Part shown: one piece after another, positions 9,807 through 18,806 of the stretch | Layout: every line of letters starts with the position of its first letter | How positions within the stretch are numbered: position 1 is the stretch's first letter | DNA from: Caldalkalibacillus thermarum | Lineage (GTDB): Bacteria; Bacillota; Bacilli; Caldalkalibacillales; Caldalkalibacillaceae | Direction: 5' to 3' | DNA: 64,000 bases | Assembly (NCBI RefSeq): GCF_014644735.1 | Contig: NZ_BMKZ01000002.1 | Coordinates: 62,001 to 126,000, forward strand | The notes under the pieces: model-generated | What the model saw: only the letters and a program-made list of their open reading frames with translations | Told to the model about the DNA's origin: nothing | The model's database searches: none | Translations under genes and position numbers: made by a program

Positions 9807-10409
9807 TTAATTCATGTATTTATATTTTTCTACTATCATGGGTTGAAGTTGTTTCCCATCCAGAGCGGCCTCACATGTTTCCTTAATCAGTTCCATACGG
9901 GCGACCAAAGAATTCGTTTTGACAAAGGGGTTATCCTGTCCAAACGGTACAAAATAGATATTTTTGGTGTTGATCAGTTTAGCAACATTTGCCGCATTAA
10001 GTCCTAGCCCATCGTTGGTTGAAATGGCGACGACAACGGGACGAAGGTTGCGCAGTGTCGCTTTGGTTGCCATTAACACTGGACTGTCTGTTAAGGCGTT
10101 GGCTAGCTTCGCCGTCGTGTTGCCTGTCATGGGTGCGATGACCATGATATCAAGCAGTTTGGTGGGACCCAACGGTTCAGCTTTAACAATGCTGTCAATG
10201 ATATCTTCACCCGTTATTGCTTTGATTTTGGCCACCCAGTCTTCCGCTTTGCCGAATTTAGTATCCGTTGTTTTCACAGTATGGGTCACAATGGGGATGA
10301 CCCTTGCCCCCGCATCAACAAGTTTTTGGATTTCCGGTATGACGTCAGCATAAGTGCAATGGGAGCCGGTCAGACCGAAACCAATGGTTTTACCTTTTAA
10401 ATCCATCAT
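9807..10409 (-). CDS. spoVFB: Dipicolinate synthase subunit B
   Basis: A 200-residue flavoprotein-like subunit that, with SpoVFA, converts dihydrodipicolinate to dipicolinic acid in the mother cell; the product is loaded into the spore core. The sequence is of the flavoprotein (HFCD/PPC decarboxylase) fold: GFGLTGSHCTYADV at the N-terminus and the APMTGNTTAKLANALTDSPV stretch near residue 95. It overlaps the spoVFA stop by four bases (ATGA); a second ATG directly follows the first. Order spoVFA-spoVFB-asd-dapG-dapA is the classical B. subtilis arrangement. Confidence 0.95.
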   Translation of the reverse strand: MMDLKGKTIGFGLTGSHCTYADVIPEIQKLVDAGARVIPIVTHTVKTTDTKFGKAEDWVAKIKAITGEDIIDSIVKAEPLGPTKLLDIMVIAPMTGNTTAKLANALTDSPVLMATKATLRNLRPVVVAISTNDGLGLNAANVAKLINTKNIYFVPFGQDNPFVKTNSLVARMELIKETCEAALDGKQLQPMIVEKYKYMN

Positions 10410-11302
10410 TTTCCCCCCCTGGCTTGTCGTTCTTCGATCAGCAGCTGTGTCACTACATTAGCCAATATGCGTCCGGCCGTTTTAGGAGCCACGATACCTG
10501 GCAAACCGGGAGCTAAAAGTGCCTTAATCCCTCTCTTCTCAGCAAACCTGAAGTCAACGCCTCCAGGATTAGACGCCAGGTCAATAATTAAGGCGTGAGA
10601 AGGTAAATGGACAATCACTTCCGCCGGAACCACTTTGGAGGGAATCGTGTTAAACAATATATCGCAGTGCTGAACATACTGTTTGATCTCCTGCAGATGG
10701 AAAGGCGTTAAACTCATTTCATAGCTGCGCGCTAAATGTTCCTTTTTACGGGCTCCGACAAAAACTTTGGCCCCAATGGCATGCAATGTTCTGGCTAAAG
10801 TCATACCCACGCGCCCCAATCCCAGCACCACACAATGAGACCCATGCAGAGTAATGTCAGTGTTTTGGATGGCCATCATCAAGGCCCCTTCTACCGTAGG
10901 AATAGAATTGTATATGGCCACATCATCCCGTTCCAAGAGCTGAACGAGCTTAAGGTTGTATTTTGAGGCCAACTGCTCCAAATAAGGGGTGGACATGCCC
11001 GTATAAATGACACAATGGTCAGGCAAGGCCTCAAGCCATTCATCTTTCAGGATAATGATTTGATCAGAAAAAATACTTTCCACAATCCCATCATCTTGTG
11101 TACCCACAACGGGAAGAATAAGGGCATCCACCTCTTCAAAAATCTCCGGAGAAGGATTTACTTTTGTTGCCCCTGGATACTGGCTCTCTAACCGGTTAAA
11201 ACCTATGAGCAAGATCGTCGCATCCAATTCACTGCACTTTTTAATGACTTCTATTTGCCGGGCATCCCCGCCGATGAAAGCAACCTGACATCCCGTTAAC
11301 AT
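10406..11302 (-). CDS. spoVFA: Dipicolinate synthase subunit A
   Basis: A 298-residue NAD(P)-binding subunit of dipicolinate synthase. The N-terminal domain has GGDARQIEVI; a Rossmann loop VLGLGRVGMTLARTL lies near residue 155, as in D-2-hydroxyacid dehydrogenase-like folds. The ATG at 11302 follows an AAAGGGG site; a TTG one codon earlier is in frame but less likely. A sigma-K-like promoter (11364-11391) lies about 60 bases upstream, consistent with mother-cell expression late in sporulation. Presence of spoVFA/B means this organism can make spore dipicolinate. Confidence 0.95.
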   Translation of the reverse strand: MLTGCQVAFIGGDARQIEVIKKCSELDATILLIGFNRLESQYPGATKVNPSPEIFEEVDALILPVVGTQDDGIVESIFSDQIIILKDEWLEALPDHCVIYTGMSTPYLEQLASKYNLKLVQLLERDDVAIYNSIPTVEGALMMAIQNTDITLHGSHCVVLGLGRVGMTLARTLHAIGAKVFVGARKKEHLARSYEMSLTPFHLQEIKQYVQHCDILFNTIPSKVVPAEVIVHLPSHALIIDLASNPGGVDFRFAEKRGIKALLAPGLPGIVAPKTAGRILANVVTQLLIEERQARGGK

Positions 11303-11363
11303 CAACGATTTGGCCCCTTTCTTGATCAGATTTAAATTTGCTGGATAGCCCAGTCTCTACCTT

Positions 11364-11391
11364 CATCGTATGACAGGGGACCAAGGGGAGT
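11364..11391 (-). promoter_or_regulatory. Sigma-K-like promoter for spoVFAB
   Basis: On the minus strand an AC dinucleotide (11391-11390), a 17-base spacer and CATACGATG (11372-11364) fit the published sigma-K pattern AC-N16/17-CATANNNTA except for the last base. B. subtilis spoVF is known to be sigma-K controlled. The -35 signal is only two bases, so chance occurrence is possible. Confidence 0.45.
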
Positions 11392-11421
11392 GCAGGAATT
11401 CCAGATTATTTTTTCAGTGAT

Positions 11422-11676
11422 CTAGTCATATACTCTTCCTCTCTCCCTGAGTTCCACAATCATCATTTCCGGTCCAATCTTGCGCACGGCCCTCCACGGA
11501 ATAACCAGCTCCGTCCGTTTTTTACCCAGGCCAAGGAAGGAAGCAGAGGGTAATAAGAGCGATTCTATGCTGCCAGTCGTCTCACAGATCACAAGATCGG
11601 TCTGGCCCACCATGCCCAAACGTTCGCCATTGTCCACATCGATAATTTCTTTGCTGTTCAGTTCACTTAAGCGCAT
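11422..11676 (-). CDS. ymxH: YlmC/YmxH family PRC-barrel protein
   Basis: An 84-residue protein of the YlmC/YmxH sporulation-associated family, a single PRC-barrel-like domain: it opens MRLSELNSKEIIDVDNGERLG and ends with IPWRAVRKIGPEMMIVELR. No membrane segment or catalytic motif. The start has a strong AAAGGAGAGGG site seven bases upstream. It sits between mlpA and spoVFA exactly as ymxH does in B. subtilis. Molecular function is unknown; PRC barrels usually mediate protein binding. Confidence 0.88.
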   Translation of the reverse strand: MRLSELNSKEIIDVDNGERLGMVGQTDLVICETTGSIESLLLPSASFLGLGKKRTELVIPWRAVRKIGPEMMIVELRERGRVYD

Positions 11677-11768
11677 TTACACCCTCTCCTTTGCACATTG
11701 ATCTATTACTGTCTTATTCTCCTTTGACGAACATGATGACAAGGGCAACACGTTAAAGTTAAAAGACA

Positions 11769-11795
11769 TAAAAAAACCCCATCAACAAGATGGGG
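11769..11795 (-). terminator. Terminator after mlpA
   Basis: Perfect stem CCCCATC/GATGGGG with a five-base loop (11777-11795) followed on the minus strand by seven Ts. It lies seven bases beyond the mlpA stop. Confidence 0.93.
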
Positions 11796-11801
11796 AAGTG
11801 C

Positions 11802-13061
11802 TTAGACTAACAGTTGTTCCGGATGAATGCTGTCGGGGATATGCTCCAAAGGACTCACCAATGCAAAGCTGTGCTTCTGCTTGAACAACCGGGATGCCAA
11901 TTGATGAACATCGTCCAGTGTAATCGCATCGATCCCAGCCACGATTTGATCCAAGGTGAGGTGTCTGTTTAAGAGCAATTCATTGCGGGCAATACGTGAC
12001 ATACGGGAGTTTGTGCTTTCAAGACTGAGCATCAGATGCCCTTTCAACTGTTCCTTTCCGTTCCGCAATTCCTTTTCAGTTACACCGTTTTGGGCCAGAT
12101 CATGGAGGATGGATGTACATAACTCATACACTTGTTCTACCTGATGAACGGATGTTCCCGCATAAATATGCAGTGAGCCTGTTTCTTGAAAACAGGAGTG
12201 ATAAGAGAATACGGAGTAAGCCAGCCCCTTCTCCTCTCTGATTTGCTGGAACAAGCGTGAACTCATACTACCGCCTAAAATATTATTTAATAAGATGAGG
12301 GCATACAGTTTTGAATCACCTAATGGCAATCCTTCTAAACCAATGCACAGGTGCGCTTGTTCTGTATCTTTCACTTTGAGTAAATGCTCACTGGTAACGC
12401 GGGGAAGGGGTTGTTTTTTTGGTTTGTGTTGGTTTTTAAAACGATCAAAATAGGTTTCTGTAAGACGAATCATTTGGTTTTCATCAATATTCCCCGCCAC
12501 TGCGATCACTGTGTTTTCGGGGGTATAATACTGGTCTATATACCGCCGGAGATCCTCCGGGGTTAATTTCTGCAGGACCTCTTTGCGCCCCAAAATGTTA
12601 TAGCCTAAGGAATGATTCTTGTATGTGGCCTCGGCAATCAGATCATGAACCACATCATCTGGTGTATCTTCATACATGTGCAGCTCCTCAATTACCACAT
12701 TTTTCTCTTTTTCTAACTCTTCTTCACTGAAAGTGGCATTGAAAAACATATCAGATAAAACATCGAAGGCATATTCAACATGCTGATCCAGCACCTTGGC
12801 GTAATAACAGGTATATTCTTTAGACGTAAAAGCATTTAAATGGCCGCCGATGCTGTCAAAAGCTTCAGCAATATCCCGTGCGCTGCGGGTCGTAGTGCCC
12901 TTAAACAGCATATGCTCAATAAAATGTGAGATGCCATTGTTATCAGGCGTCTCGTGCTTTGATCCGGCACCAATCCAAACGCCGATGGATACAGAGCGGA
13001 CCGAAGGTATTTTTTCCATGACGAGGCGCAAACCGCTTGCATATCGATGTGTTTTAATCAA
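11802..13061 (-). CDS. mlpA: M16 family zinc peptidase MlpA/YmxG
   Basis: A 419-residue insulinase/processing-peptidase homologue. The inverted zinc motif HFIEH is at residues 46-50, with the distal Glu expected in EELEKEKNVVIEEL near residue 120, so it should be an active metallopeptidase. The start is a TTG at 13061 (IKTHRYASGLRL follows), preceded by AAGGAGG at good spacing. It has its own sigma-A-like promoter and a strong terminator. The neighbour order ylxY-mlpA-ymxH is conserved in Bacillus. No signal peptide, so it is probably cytoplasmic. The natural substrate is not known from sequence. Confidence 0.93.
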   Translation of the reverse strand: MIKTHRYASGLRLVMEKIPSVRSVSIGVWIGAGSKHETPDNNGISHFIEHMLFKGTTTRSARDIAEAFDSIGGHLNAFTSKEYTCYYAKVLDQHVEYAFDVLSDMFFNATFSEEELEKEKNVVIEELHMYEDTPDDVVHDLIAEATYKNHSLGYNILGRKEVLQKLTPEDLRRYIDQYYTPENTVIAVAGNIDENQMIRLTETYFDRFKNQHKPKKQPLPRVTSEHLLKVKDTEQAHLCIGLEGLPLGDSKLYALILLNNILGGSMSSRLFQQIREEKGLAYSVFSYHSCFQETGSLHIYAGTSVHQVEQVYELCTSILHDLAQNGVTEKELRNGKEQLKGHLMLSLESTNSRMSRIARNELLLNRHLTLDQIVAGIDAITLDDVHQLASRLFKQKHSFALVSPLEHIPDSIHPEQLLV

Positions 13062-13107
13062 GGCGAATCCTCCTTAAACGATGCCAGTAGTGCTCTGTTT
13101 AAGCAAT

Positions 13108-13136
13108 AATATACCAAAGTTATTCAACCCTCACAA
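13108..13136 (-). promoter_or_regulatory. Sigma-A-like promoter for mlpA
   Basis: On the minus strand TTGTGA (13136-13131), 17 bases, TATATT (13113-13108). The -35 lies in the last codons of ylxY and the -10 just past its stop, about 45 bases before the mlpA start. Confidence 0.6.
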
Positions 13137-14169
13137 TAGCCATGGTTCTCTCAGGACTGAGCACTTCCGATACGGTTCCGGCCCGTAATTCTTTTTGCAG
13201 GGCACCTTCGATCAAGTTTGGCAAAGCTTGGACGGTTGAGGCTGTCGGATGCATCAGAATCAGTGCGCCATTTTCCAGATAGGGCACAATGCGTGCTGTA
13301 ATTTCCGCAGGAGAAGGTTCTTTCCAATCCACCGTGTCCAGTGTCCACATCACAGTGTGCATATTGAATTCCCTGGCTACTTTCACCACACGGTCATCAT
13401 AGGTACCAGCAGGCGGGGCAAAGTAATGGCTGTTTACGCCCAATTCTTGTATAAGTGCCTCGGTCTTGCTGATTTCCTCTTGAATCTCTGCAATACTGAG
13501 CCTGCGCATGTCAGGGTGGGAATAGGCATGGTTGCCAAGTTCATGTCCCCGTTTAATCAATTCCTGAGCCACTTCTTTATTGCGGGAAAGCCATTTACCA
13601 TCCAGGAAAAAGGTTGCTTTGACCTGATAATCATCAAAAATGTCCAACATGTCCGGTAAATATTCTGTTCCCCAGGCTACGTTCACCATAAAGGCAACCA
13701 TTGGTTTTTGGGGATTCCCCCTGTAAATTGGAGCAGGTGGCAAATCTTCCAAACCCACCTCCGGTTCCACTTCTTTGATGACCAGATGTTCAAGTTGGAC
13801 TTTCCCGGCCTGCTTCGCCAGATGATACGACTTATCAATGTCCACTTCTAATCCGTTGTAGCCTGGTATCGCTTTCCAGACGCGATCTATTCGGGCATTG
13901 ACAGGTTTTTCATTAATCTTCTTGCTTAACTCCTTTATTTCACTAAGCAAAACATCTTGACCGGGAACCTGGTTTATTTCATCTGCACCCTCTTGGCCAG
14001 CCAGTTTAGGGTTAGCTGCCGACCTGGCTATCGTCTCCACATGGGGGTTTTTTAAGGTATGTATGTATGACTGAACAGGGTGGGTGTTAATGAGGACCAT
14101 CACTATCAATATGGTAAGGCCATAACACATCACGGTCAAAAAATACAATCCTGTTTTAGAATTGGACAT
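13120..14169 (-). CDS. ylxY: YlxY family polysaccharide deacetylase-like sporulation protein
   Basis: A 349-residue membrane-anchored protein. The chosen ATG at 14169 has GGAGG seven bases upstream; it is followed by one N-terminal membrane segment (LYFLTVMCYGLTILIVMVLI). The C-terminal 210 residues are a NodB-type deacetylase domain: motif 2 is intact (GNHAYSHPDM), but motif 1, usually TFDDG, reads MVNVAWG and lacks both acidic residues. That substitution recurs, as far as I recall, in the YlxY family, so activity is doubtful or altered. The gene lies between pnp and mlpA as in B. subtilis. It is probably an exported or forespore-surface protein. Confidence 0.88.
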   Translation of the reverse strand: MSNSKTGLYFLTVMCYGLTILIVMVLINTHPVQSYIHTLKNPHVETIARSAANPKLAGQEGADEINQVPGQDVLLSEIKELSKKINEKPVNARIDRVWKAIPGYNGLEVDIDKSYHLAKQAGKVQLEHLVIKEVEPEVGLEDLPPAPIYRGNPQKPMVAFMVNVAWGTEYLPDMLDIFDDYQVKATFFLDGKWLSRNKEVAQELIKRGHELGNHAYSHPDMRRLSIAEIQEEISKTEALIQELGVNSHYFAPPAGTYDDRVVKVAREFNMHTVMWTLDTVDWKEPSPAEITARIVPYLENGALILMHPTASTVQALPNLIEGALQKELRAGTVSEVLSPERTMAIVRVE

Positions 14170-14233
14170 GCCATATCCTCCCGTGGACAAATTCTTCTGT
14201 CATCATTGTATTGTCCATGGGAGAAATTGATGC

Positions 14234-14270
14234 AAAAAAATTGAGGCTATATGACTATAGCGCTCAATTT
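14234..14270 (-). terminator. Terminator at the end of pnp
   Basis: A hairpin with arms TTGAG..CTATA and TATAG..CTCAA around the loop GTCA, followed on the minus strand by seven Ts. It overlaps the pnp stop codon region. Confidence 0.75.
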
Positions 14271-16402
14271 CTTTTGCTGAAAAATTTCCGGTTTTGGTCT
14301 TTAAGCAATGCTTTGCGAGACAGATTGACACGTCCATGTTCATCAATTTCTGTCACTTTGACCAGGATATCATCCCCAATCTTAACCACATCCTCCACGC
14401 GGTTGACCCGCCCTTCAGCCAGTTGTGAAATGTGAACCAGCCCTTCCTTGCCTGGCAGAATTTCTACAAAGGCACCAAACTTTTCAATCCGCTTCACTTT
14501 GCCAAGGTAGGTCTCACCAACTTCAACATCCCGGACAATGTTTTCAATCATTTGCTGTGCCTTCTTGATCATGTTCACATCTGGCGAAGCGATGTATAAA
14601 CGACCATCCTGCTCAATATCAATCTTAACCCCTGTTTCATCAATAATTTGATTGATCATGCGGCCACTCGGTCCAATGACATCGCGTATTTTCTCCGGTG
14701 AAATACGCATTGTCTTAATTTTCGGCGCATACGTTGACAGCTCTTTTCTAGGCTGATCAATTACAGCCAGCATTTTATCCAAAATGTACAAGCGCCCTTT
14801 GCGCGCCTGCTCCAGCGCTTTAACCAAGATTTCCTTGGACAATTGATCAATCTTAATGTCCATCTGCAAAGCTGTGACACCTTTTTTGGTTCCAGCGACT
14901 TTAAAGTCCATATCTCCCAGGGCATCTTCAATGCCTTGAATATCTGAAAGAATGGTAATCTGATCGCCTTCTTTAACCAGACCCATGGCGATACCGGCAA
15001 CAGGTGCTTTAATCGGTACACCCGCGTCCATTAAAGCCAACGTGCTGGCACAAATGCTTGCTTGGGAAGTGGAACCGTTGGACTCTAAGACTTCAGAAAC
15101 TAAGCGGATCGTATATGGAAATTCTTCTTCAGAAGGAATAACCGGTTCCAAGGCTCGCTCTCCTAACGCGCCATGACCGATTTCCCGGCGGCCAGGAGCT
15201 CTCGGTGGCCGAGCTTCCCCAACACTAAACGGTGGAAAGTTATAATGGTGCATAAAGCGTTTCGATTCTTCAACACCTAAACCGTCCAAGATCTGGACAT
15301 CTCCCAACGCGCCCAGTGTGCAGACGCTGAGTGCCTGTGTTTGTCCGCGGGTAAATAATCCCGAGCCGTGCGTGCGCGCCAGCAAGCCAACCTCACAGGA
15401 GATAGGCCTAATCTCATCACTTTTACGTCCGTCGGGCCTGATCTTCTCCACCGTGATCAGGCGGCGAACTTCTTTTTTAAGCAGAGAGTCAAATACGATC
15501 TCAACATCCTTCAGCTTTTTCTCCCGCTCTTCATCATCTTCAGCAATACTTTCACTAATGTGCTGTACAGTTTCATCTTTTAGGGCTTGAATCGCCTCTT
15601 CCCGTGCTTTCTTCTCCTTGACCAGGATAACGTCCAGCAGACGGTCTTTGGTGAAGGCTTCAACAGCCTGTTCGATCTCGGGTGCAACTTCATACAGTTC
15701 AACTTCCATTTTTTCTTTGCCGACTTCTTTCGTAATTTCAAGCTGGAAGTTGACCAATTTTTGAATTTCCTCGTGCCCCCTTAGCATGGCTTCTAGCATG
15801 ATCTCTTCAGGCACTTCATCTGCTCCTGCCTCCACCATGTTAATGCCCTGCTGGGTACCGGCAACAATCAGGTTTATGTCACTCTTTTCCAACTGTTGCC
15901 AAGTCGGGTTGATAATTAATTCATCACCTATCCGACCGACATTAACACCAGCAATAGGACCGGCAAAGGGGATGTCTGAAATCATCAAAGCCAAGGAAGA
16001 GCCAATCATCGCTGTAATTTCTGGTGAGCAATCCTGATCAACAGATAACACTGTGCTGATCACATGCACTTCGTTGCGGAACCCATCTGGGAACAGAGGG
16101 CGGATTGGCCTGTCAATCAAACGGCTGGCCAAAACCGCTTTTTCACTGGGACGGCCTTCCCGTTTGATAAATCCACCTGGAATTTTCCCCACTGCATAGA
16201 GCCGCTCTTCGTAATTGACCGTTAAGGGAAAAAAGTCCAGGTCTTTTGGCTCCTTCGAAGCAGTCACTGTACATAAGACAGCTGTGTCACCGTAACGGGC
16301 CAAAATAGCACCATTAGCTTGTTTGGCCATCTTGCCCACTTCGAAACGAAGCGGCTTACCTGCCCACTCCATTTCGTAGACTTTGAAGTCGTCATGACTC
16401 AT
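14264..16402 (-). CDS. pnp: Polyribonucleotide nucleotidyltransferase (PNPase)
   Basis: A 712-residue phosphorolytic 3'-5' exoribonuclease, trimeric and part of RNA-degrading assemblies. Two RNase PH domains are separated by a helical linker; the second carries [15 protein letters not shown] and the [18 protein letters not shown] catalytic stretch. A KH domain ([19 protein letters not shown]) and a C-terminal S1 domain ([20 protein letters not shown]) bind RNA. Full length for the family. It follows rpsO, separated by that gene's terminator, so it probably has its own promoter in the 140-base gap, though none is clear. Confidence 0.97.
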   Translation of the reverse strand: MSHDDFKVYEMEWAGKPLRFEVGKMAKQANGAILARYGDTAVLCTVTASKEPKDLDFFPLTVNYEERLYAVGKIPGGFIKREGRPSEKAVLASRLIDRPIRPLFPDGFRNEVHVISTVLSVDQDCSPEITAMIGSSLALMISDIPFAGPIAGVNVGRIGDELIINPTWQQLEKSDINLIVAGTQQGINMVEAGADEVPEEIMLEAMLRGHEEIQKLVNFQLEITKEVGKEKMEVELYEVAPEIEQAVEAFTKDRLLDVILVKEKKAREEAIQALKDETVQHISESIAEDDEEREKKLKDVEIVFDSLLKKEVRRLITVEKIRPDGRKSDEIRPISCEVGLLARTHGSGLFTRGQTQALSVCTLGALGDVQILDGLGVEESKRFMHHYNFPPFSVGEARPPRAPGRREIGHGALGERALEPVIPSEEEFPYTIRLVSEVLESNGSTSQASICASTLALMDAGVPIKAPVAGIAMGLVKEGDQITILSDIQGIEDALGDMDFKVAGTKKGVTALQMDIKIDQLSKEILVKALEQARKGRLYILDKMLAVIDQPRKELSTYAPKIKTMRISPEKIRDVIGPSGRMINQIIDETGVKIDIEQDGRLYIASPDVNMIKKAQQMIENIVRDVEVGETYLGKVKRIEKFGAFVEILPGKEGLVHISQLAEGRVNRVEDVVKIGDDILVKVTEIDEHGRVNLSRKALLKDQNRKFFSKRN

Positions 16403-16516
16403 CGTATACTGTTTCCTCCTCTCAGTATAGCTCTAAATATTCGCTAATAATTTAGTATTTCCTTCTTTTTATTGATTAAAAAATAAATATAACACAGGTG
16501 GGCTCATGACGCAGAA

Positions 16517-16538
16517 AAAGCGGGAGATCTCCCGCTTT
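16517..16538 (-). terminator. Terminator after rpsO
   Basis: A perfect palindrome AAAGCGGGAGA/TCTCCCGCTTT followed by TTC on the minus strand, seven bases past the rpsO stop. Confidence 0.88.
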
Positions 16539-16545
16539 CTCTCTT

Positions 16546-16815
16546 TTATCGGCGCAATCCAAGTTTCTTAATCAGGTTGCGGTAACGCTGAATGTCTTTC
16601 TTGCGAAGATAGTTTAACAAGTTGCGGCGCTGACCAACCATTTTTAACAAACCACGCCGTGAATGGTGATCTTTTTTGTGTTTGCGCAAATGCTCGTTCA
16701 GGTAATTGATTTTTTCCGTAAGGATAGCAATTTGCACTTCCGGAGATCCTGTGTCATTTTCATGCACTTTGAATTCCTCGATGATTTCCCGTTTGCGTTC
16801 TTGTGTTAATGCCAT
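16546..16815 (-). CDS. rpsO: Ribosomal protein S15
   Basis: An 89-residue small-subunit protein that binds the central domain of 16S rRNA early in assembly. The ATG at 16815 ([12 protein letters not shown]) is preferred over one two codons earlier because AAGGAGG then lies nine bases away and it matches the family start. The conserved HDHRSRRGL-like stretch is present as [18 protein letters not shown]. It has an upstream promoter inside the end of ribF, a structured leader and its own terminator, so it can be transcribed alone. Confidence 0.97.
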   Translation of the reverse strand: MALTQERKREIIEEFKVHENDTGSPEVQIAILTEKINYLNEHLRKHKKDHHSRRGLLKMVGQRRNLLNYLRKKDIQRYRNLIKKLGLRR

Positions 16816-16841
16816 CCTCATTCACCTCCTTCATGTGATCC

Positions 16842-16888
16842 CCTAAAGCTTAGCCATACGGTGGTGAGTCGTAGAGCCAAGCAATAGG
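16842..16888 (-). promoter_or_regulatory. Structured rpsO leader, candidate S15 autoregulatory element
   Basis: On the minus strand the leader folds into one long helix: CCTA / TT / GCTTGGC / TC / TACG pairs with CGTA / TG / GCTAAGC / TT / TAGG around a nine-base loop ACTCACCAC. A G-U pair next to G-C pairs occurs in the central stem, the kind of feature S15 recognises in known rpsO leaders. It ends 26 bases before the start codon. S15 autoregulation is well established in several bacteria; that this helix is the binding site is inference. Confidence 0.5.
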
Positions 16889-16922
16889 TTAACTAAGGGC
16901 CCTGATCAGGACGTCCCAAGCT

Positions 16923-16951
16923 AAGATATCATAAATTTACACATTTGTCGA
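16923..16951 (-). promoter_or_regulatory. Sigma-A-like promoter for rpsO
   Basis: On the minus strand TCGACA (16951-16946), 17 bases, and an extended -10 TGA-TATCTT (hexamer 16928-16923). The -35 lies within the last codons of ribF. Confidence 0.55.
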
Positions 16952-17887
16952 GCCCAATAATATGCTGTGTGCCCGGCGGATGTCACTTTCAATTTGGGTG
17001 CGCAAGGCCTCAATGGACTCAAATTTACGTTCTGAACGTAAAAAATCAATAAACTCAATCGCTAATGTTTCACCGTATAAGTCCCCGTTGAAGTCAAGCA
17101 AATGCACTTCAATCGAAACGGGATGGTCTCCCTGTAGAAAAGTAGGTTTCTTGCCCACATTGACAACGCCAGGATAACGGTGCTTCCCCCTTACCACATA
17201 GACAGCGTAAACTCCATATCTTGGGATCACGTAGGGGTAAGCAGGGGCAATATTGGCGGTTGGAAAACCAATTGTTCTTCCCCTTTTATCTCCGTGAACC
17301 ACTAATCCTGTAATGCGATAAGGGCGGCTTAATAAATCACGAACCTTTGACACCTCTCCCGCTTTTAACAGCGAACGAATGCGAGAAGAACTGATTTTAT
17401 GATTTTCCTGTTCAATTTTGGATACAACTTCAAAAGCAAAATCTGCCTTTTCCCGGCTCCACCGTGCTAAGGTGTGGATATCGCCTGCCCCCTTATGACC
17501 AAAGCGGAAATCGAATCCAGTTACCACCTGCTTAATGTTCAGGCCCACAATATACTGTTCGATAAACTCGGCAGGCGTCAGCTTTGATAATGCAGGGGTA
17601 AACTGAACCACATAGGCTGCATCAAGCCCCATCCCGGCCAACATCTCCAGTTTATCAGGAAGGGGCGTAAGGTAAGCTGGAGCTTGTACCAGGCCAAGCA
17701 CCTCTTTCGGATGGGGGTAAAATGTCATCACAGCTGAGCGTAAACCCAGCACAGCCGCCTGTTGCATTGCTTTAGCAATTACGGCTTGATGACCACGATG
17801 CACCCCGTCAAAATTACCAAGCGCAACACTTGCCGGGGCAGGTCTTTCTTTCAGTTCCGACGGATGGGTGACACGATATACTTTCAT
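16937..17887 (-). CDS. ribF: Bifunctional riboflavin kinase/FAD synthetase
   Basis: A 316-residue enzyme making FMN and then FAD. The N-terminal adenylyltransferase domain has SVALGNFDGVHRGHQAV near residue 22 and SSSRIRSLLKAG near residue 155; the C-terminal kinase domain has GRTIGFPTANI and GVYAVYVV. It is called ribC in B. subtilis. It lies 11 bases downstream of truB in the nusA-infB cluster and just before rpsO, whose promoter is inside its 3' end. Confidence 0.96.
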   Translation of the reverse strand: MKVYRVTHPSELKERPAPASVALGNFDGVHRGHQAVIAKAMQQAAVLGLRSAVMTFYPHPKEVLGLVQAPAYLTPLPDKLEMLAGMGLDAAYVVQFTPALSKLTPAEFIEQYIVGLNIKQVVTGFDFRFGHKGAGDIHTLARWSREKADFAFEVVSKIEQENHKISSSRIRSLLKAGEVSKVRDLLSRPYRITGLVVHGDKRGRTIGFPTANIAPAYPYVIPRYGVYAVYVVRGKHRYPGVVNVGKKPTFLQGDHPVSIEVHLLDFNGDLYGETLAIEFIDFLRSERKFESIEALRTQIESDIRRAHSILLGSTNV

Positions 17888-17898
17888 AGGAAACTCCT

Positions 17899-18801
17899 TT
17901 ATGTCTCAAAGACTTTCACAGGTTTTAACACAGATGATCGCTGCCCGCAACAAAGCGCGGTAAATTGACCATAAGGGTCATACACACGGTACAGTTCATC
18001 CTCCTCTAACCTTTGGCTAACCCGGATGGCCTGTCCGTGTTTGACCCGTTTAATCTTATCCCAATCCAATTCCACTTTCGGATAGTTGGTCAATGCGGCA
18101 TCCATTGGAAGCAACTGCTCGACCCACTCAGCCGGACTCCATGTCTTGATCTCATCAAACGTCACACACTGTGCTAAAGTAAAGGGCCCGCTCCTGGTCC
18201 GCACAAGAGAGGAAAGGTGAGCAGGAAAGCCCAAGGTCCGGCCGATATCTACCCCTAAGGTGCGCACGTAAGTCCCTTTGGAACAAAGCACTTTAAACGT
18301 GATGGTGGGATAGGGCAACACTGGATCATAACGGACGAGTTTCAGCCGGTGAATCACCACCCGGCGGCTGGGCCGCTCAATTTCGATCCCCTCCCTGGCC
18401 CACTCATACAAACGTTTGCCTTTTACCTTAACAGCTGAATACATGGGAGGAGTTTGTTCAATTTCCCCCATAAATTGACTCAACGCCTCTAAAACAGCCT
18501 GTTCAGTGGGGGGGTGATCCACTGGTTTCTCTTCAATCACATCGCCTGTATGGTCCTCTGTTGTGGTAGCATAGCCCAGTTTGACTTCAGCAATATATTC
18601 TTTTTCTTTTTCGGTTAAAAACTGGGCAATTTTTGTGGCACGGCCGAGGCAAATGGGCAGAACCCCTGTCACTTCGGGATCTAAAGTGCCTGTATGGCCC
18701 ACTTTTTTGGTTTTGGCTAGTTTTCTGACCGCGAGAACGCAGTCATGGGATGTCATCCCTTTGGGTTTATTCAGGACCAGGATACCAGTTAATTTACCCA
18801 T
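17899..18801 (-). CDS. truB: tRNA pseudouridine(55) synthase TruB
   Basis: A 300-residue enzyme that makes pseudouridine 55 in the T-loop of tRNAs. The start GILVLNKPKGMTSHD and the catalytic Asp in GHTGTLDPEVTGVLP near residue 40 are typical; the C-terminal PUA-like region begins near residue 230 (RVKHGQAIRVSQ). It is five bases downstream of the nrnA stop and 11 bases upstream of ribF, so co-transcribed. Confidence 0.96.
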   Translation of the reverse strand: MGKLTGILVLNKPKGMTSHDCVLAVRKLAKTKKVGHTGTLDPEVTGVLPICLGRATKIAQFLTEKEKEYIAEVKLGYATTTEDHTGDVIEEKPVDHPPTEQAVLEALSQFMGEIEQTPPMYSAVKVKGKRLYEWAREGIEIERPSRRVVIHRLKLVRYDPVLPYPTITFKVLCSKGTYVRTLGVDIGRTLGFPAHLSSLVRTRSGPFTLAQCVTFDEIKTWSPAEWVEQLLPMDAALTNYPKVELDWDKIKRVKHGQAIRVSQRLEEDELYRVYDPYGQFTALCCGQRSSVLKPVKVFET

Positions 18802-18806
18802 TTTTT

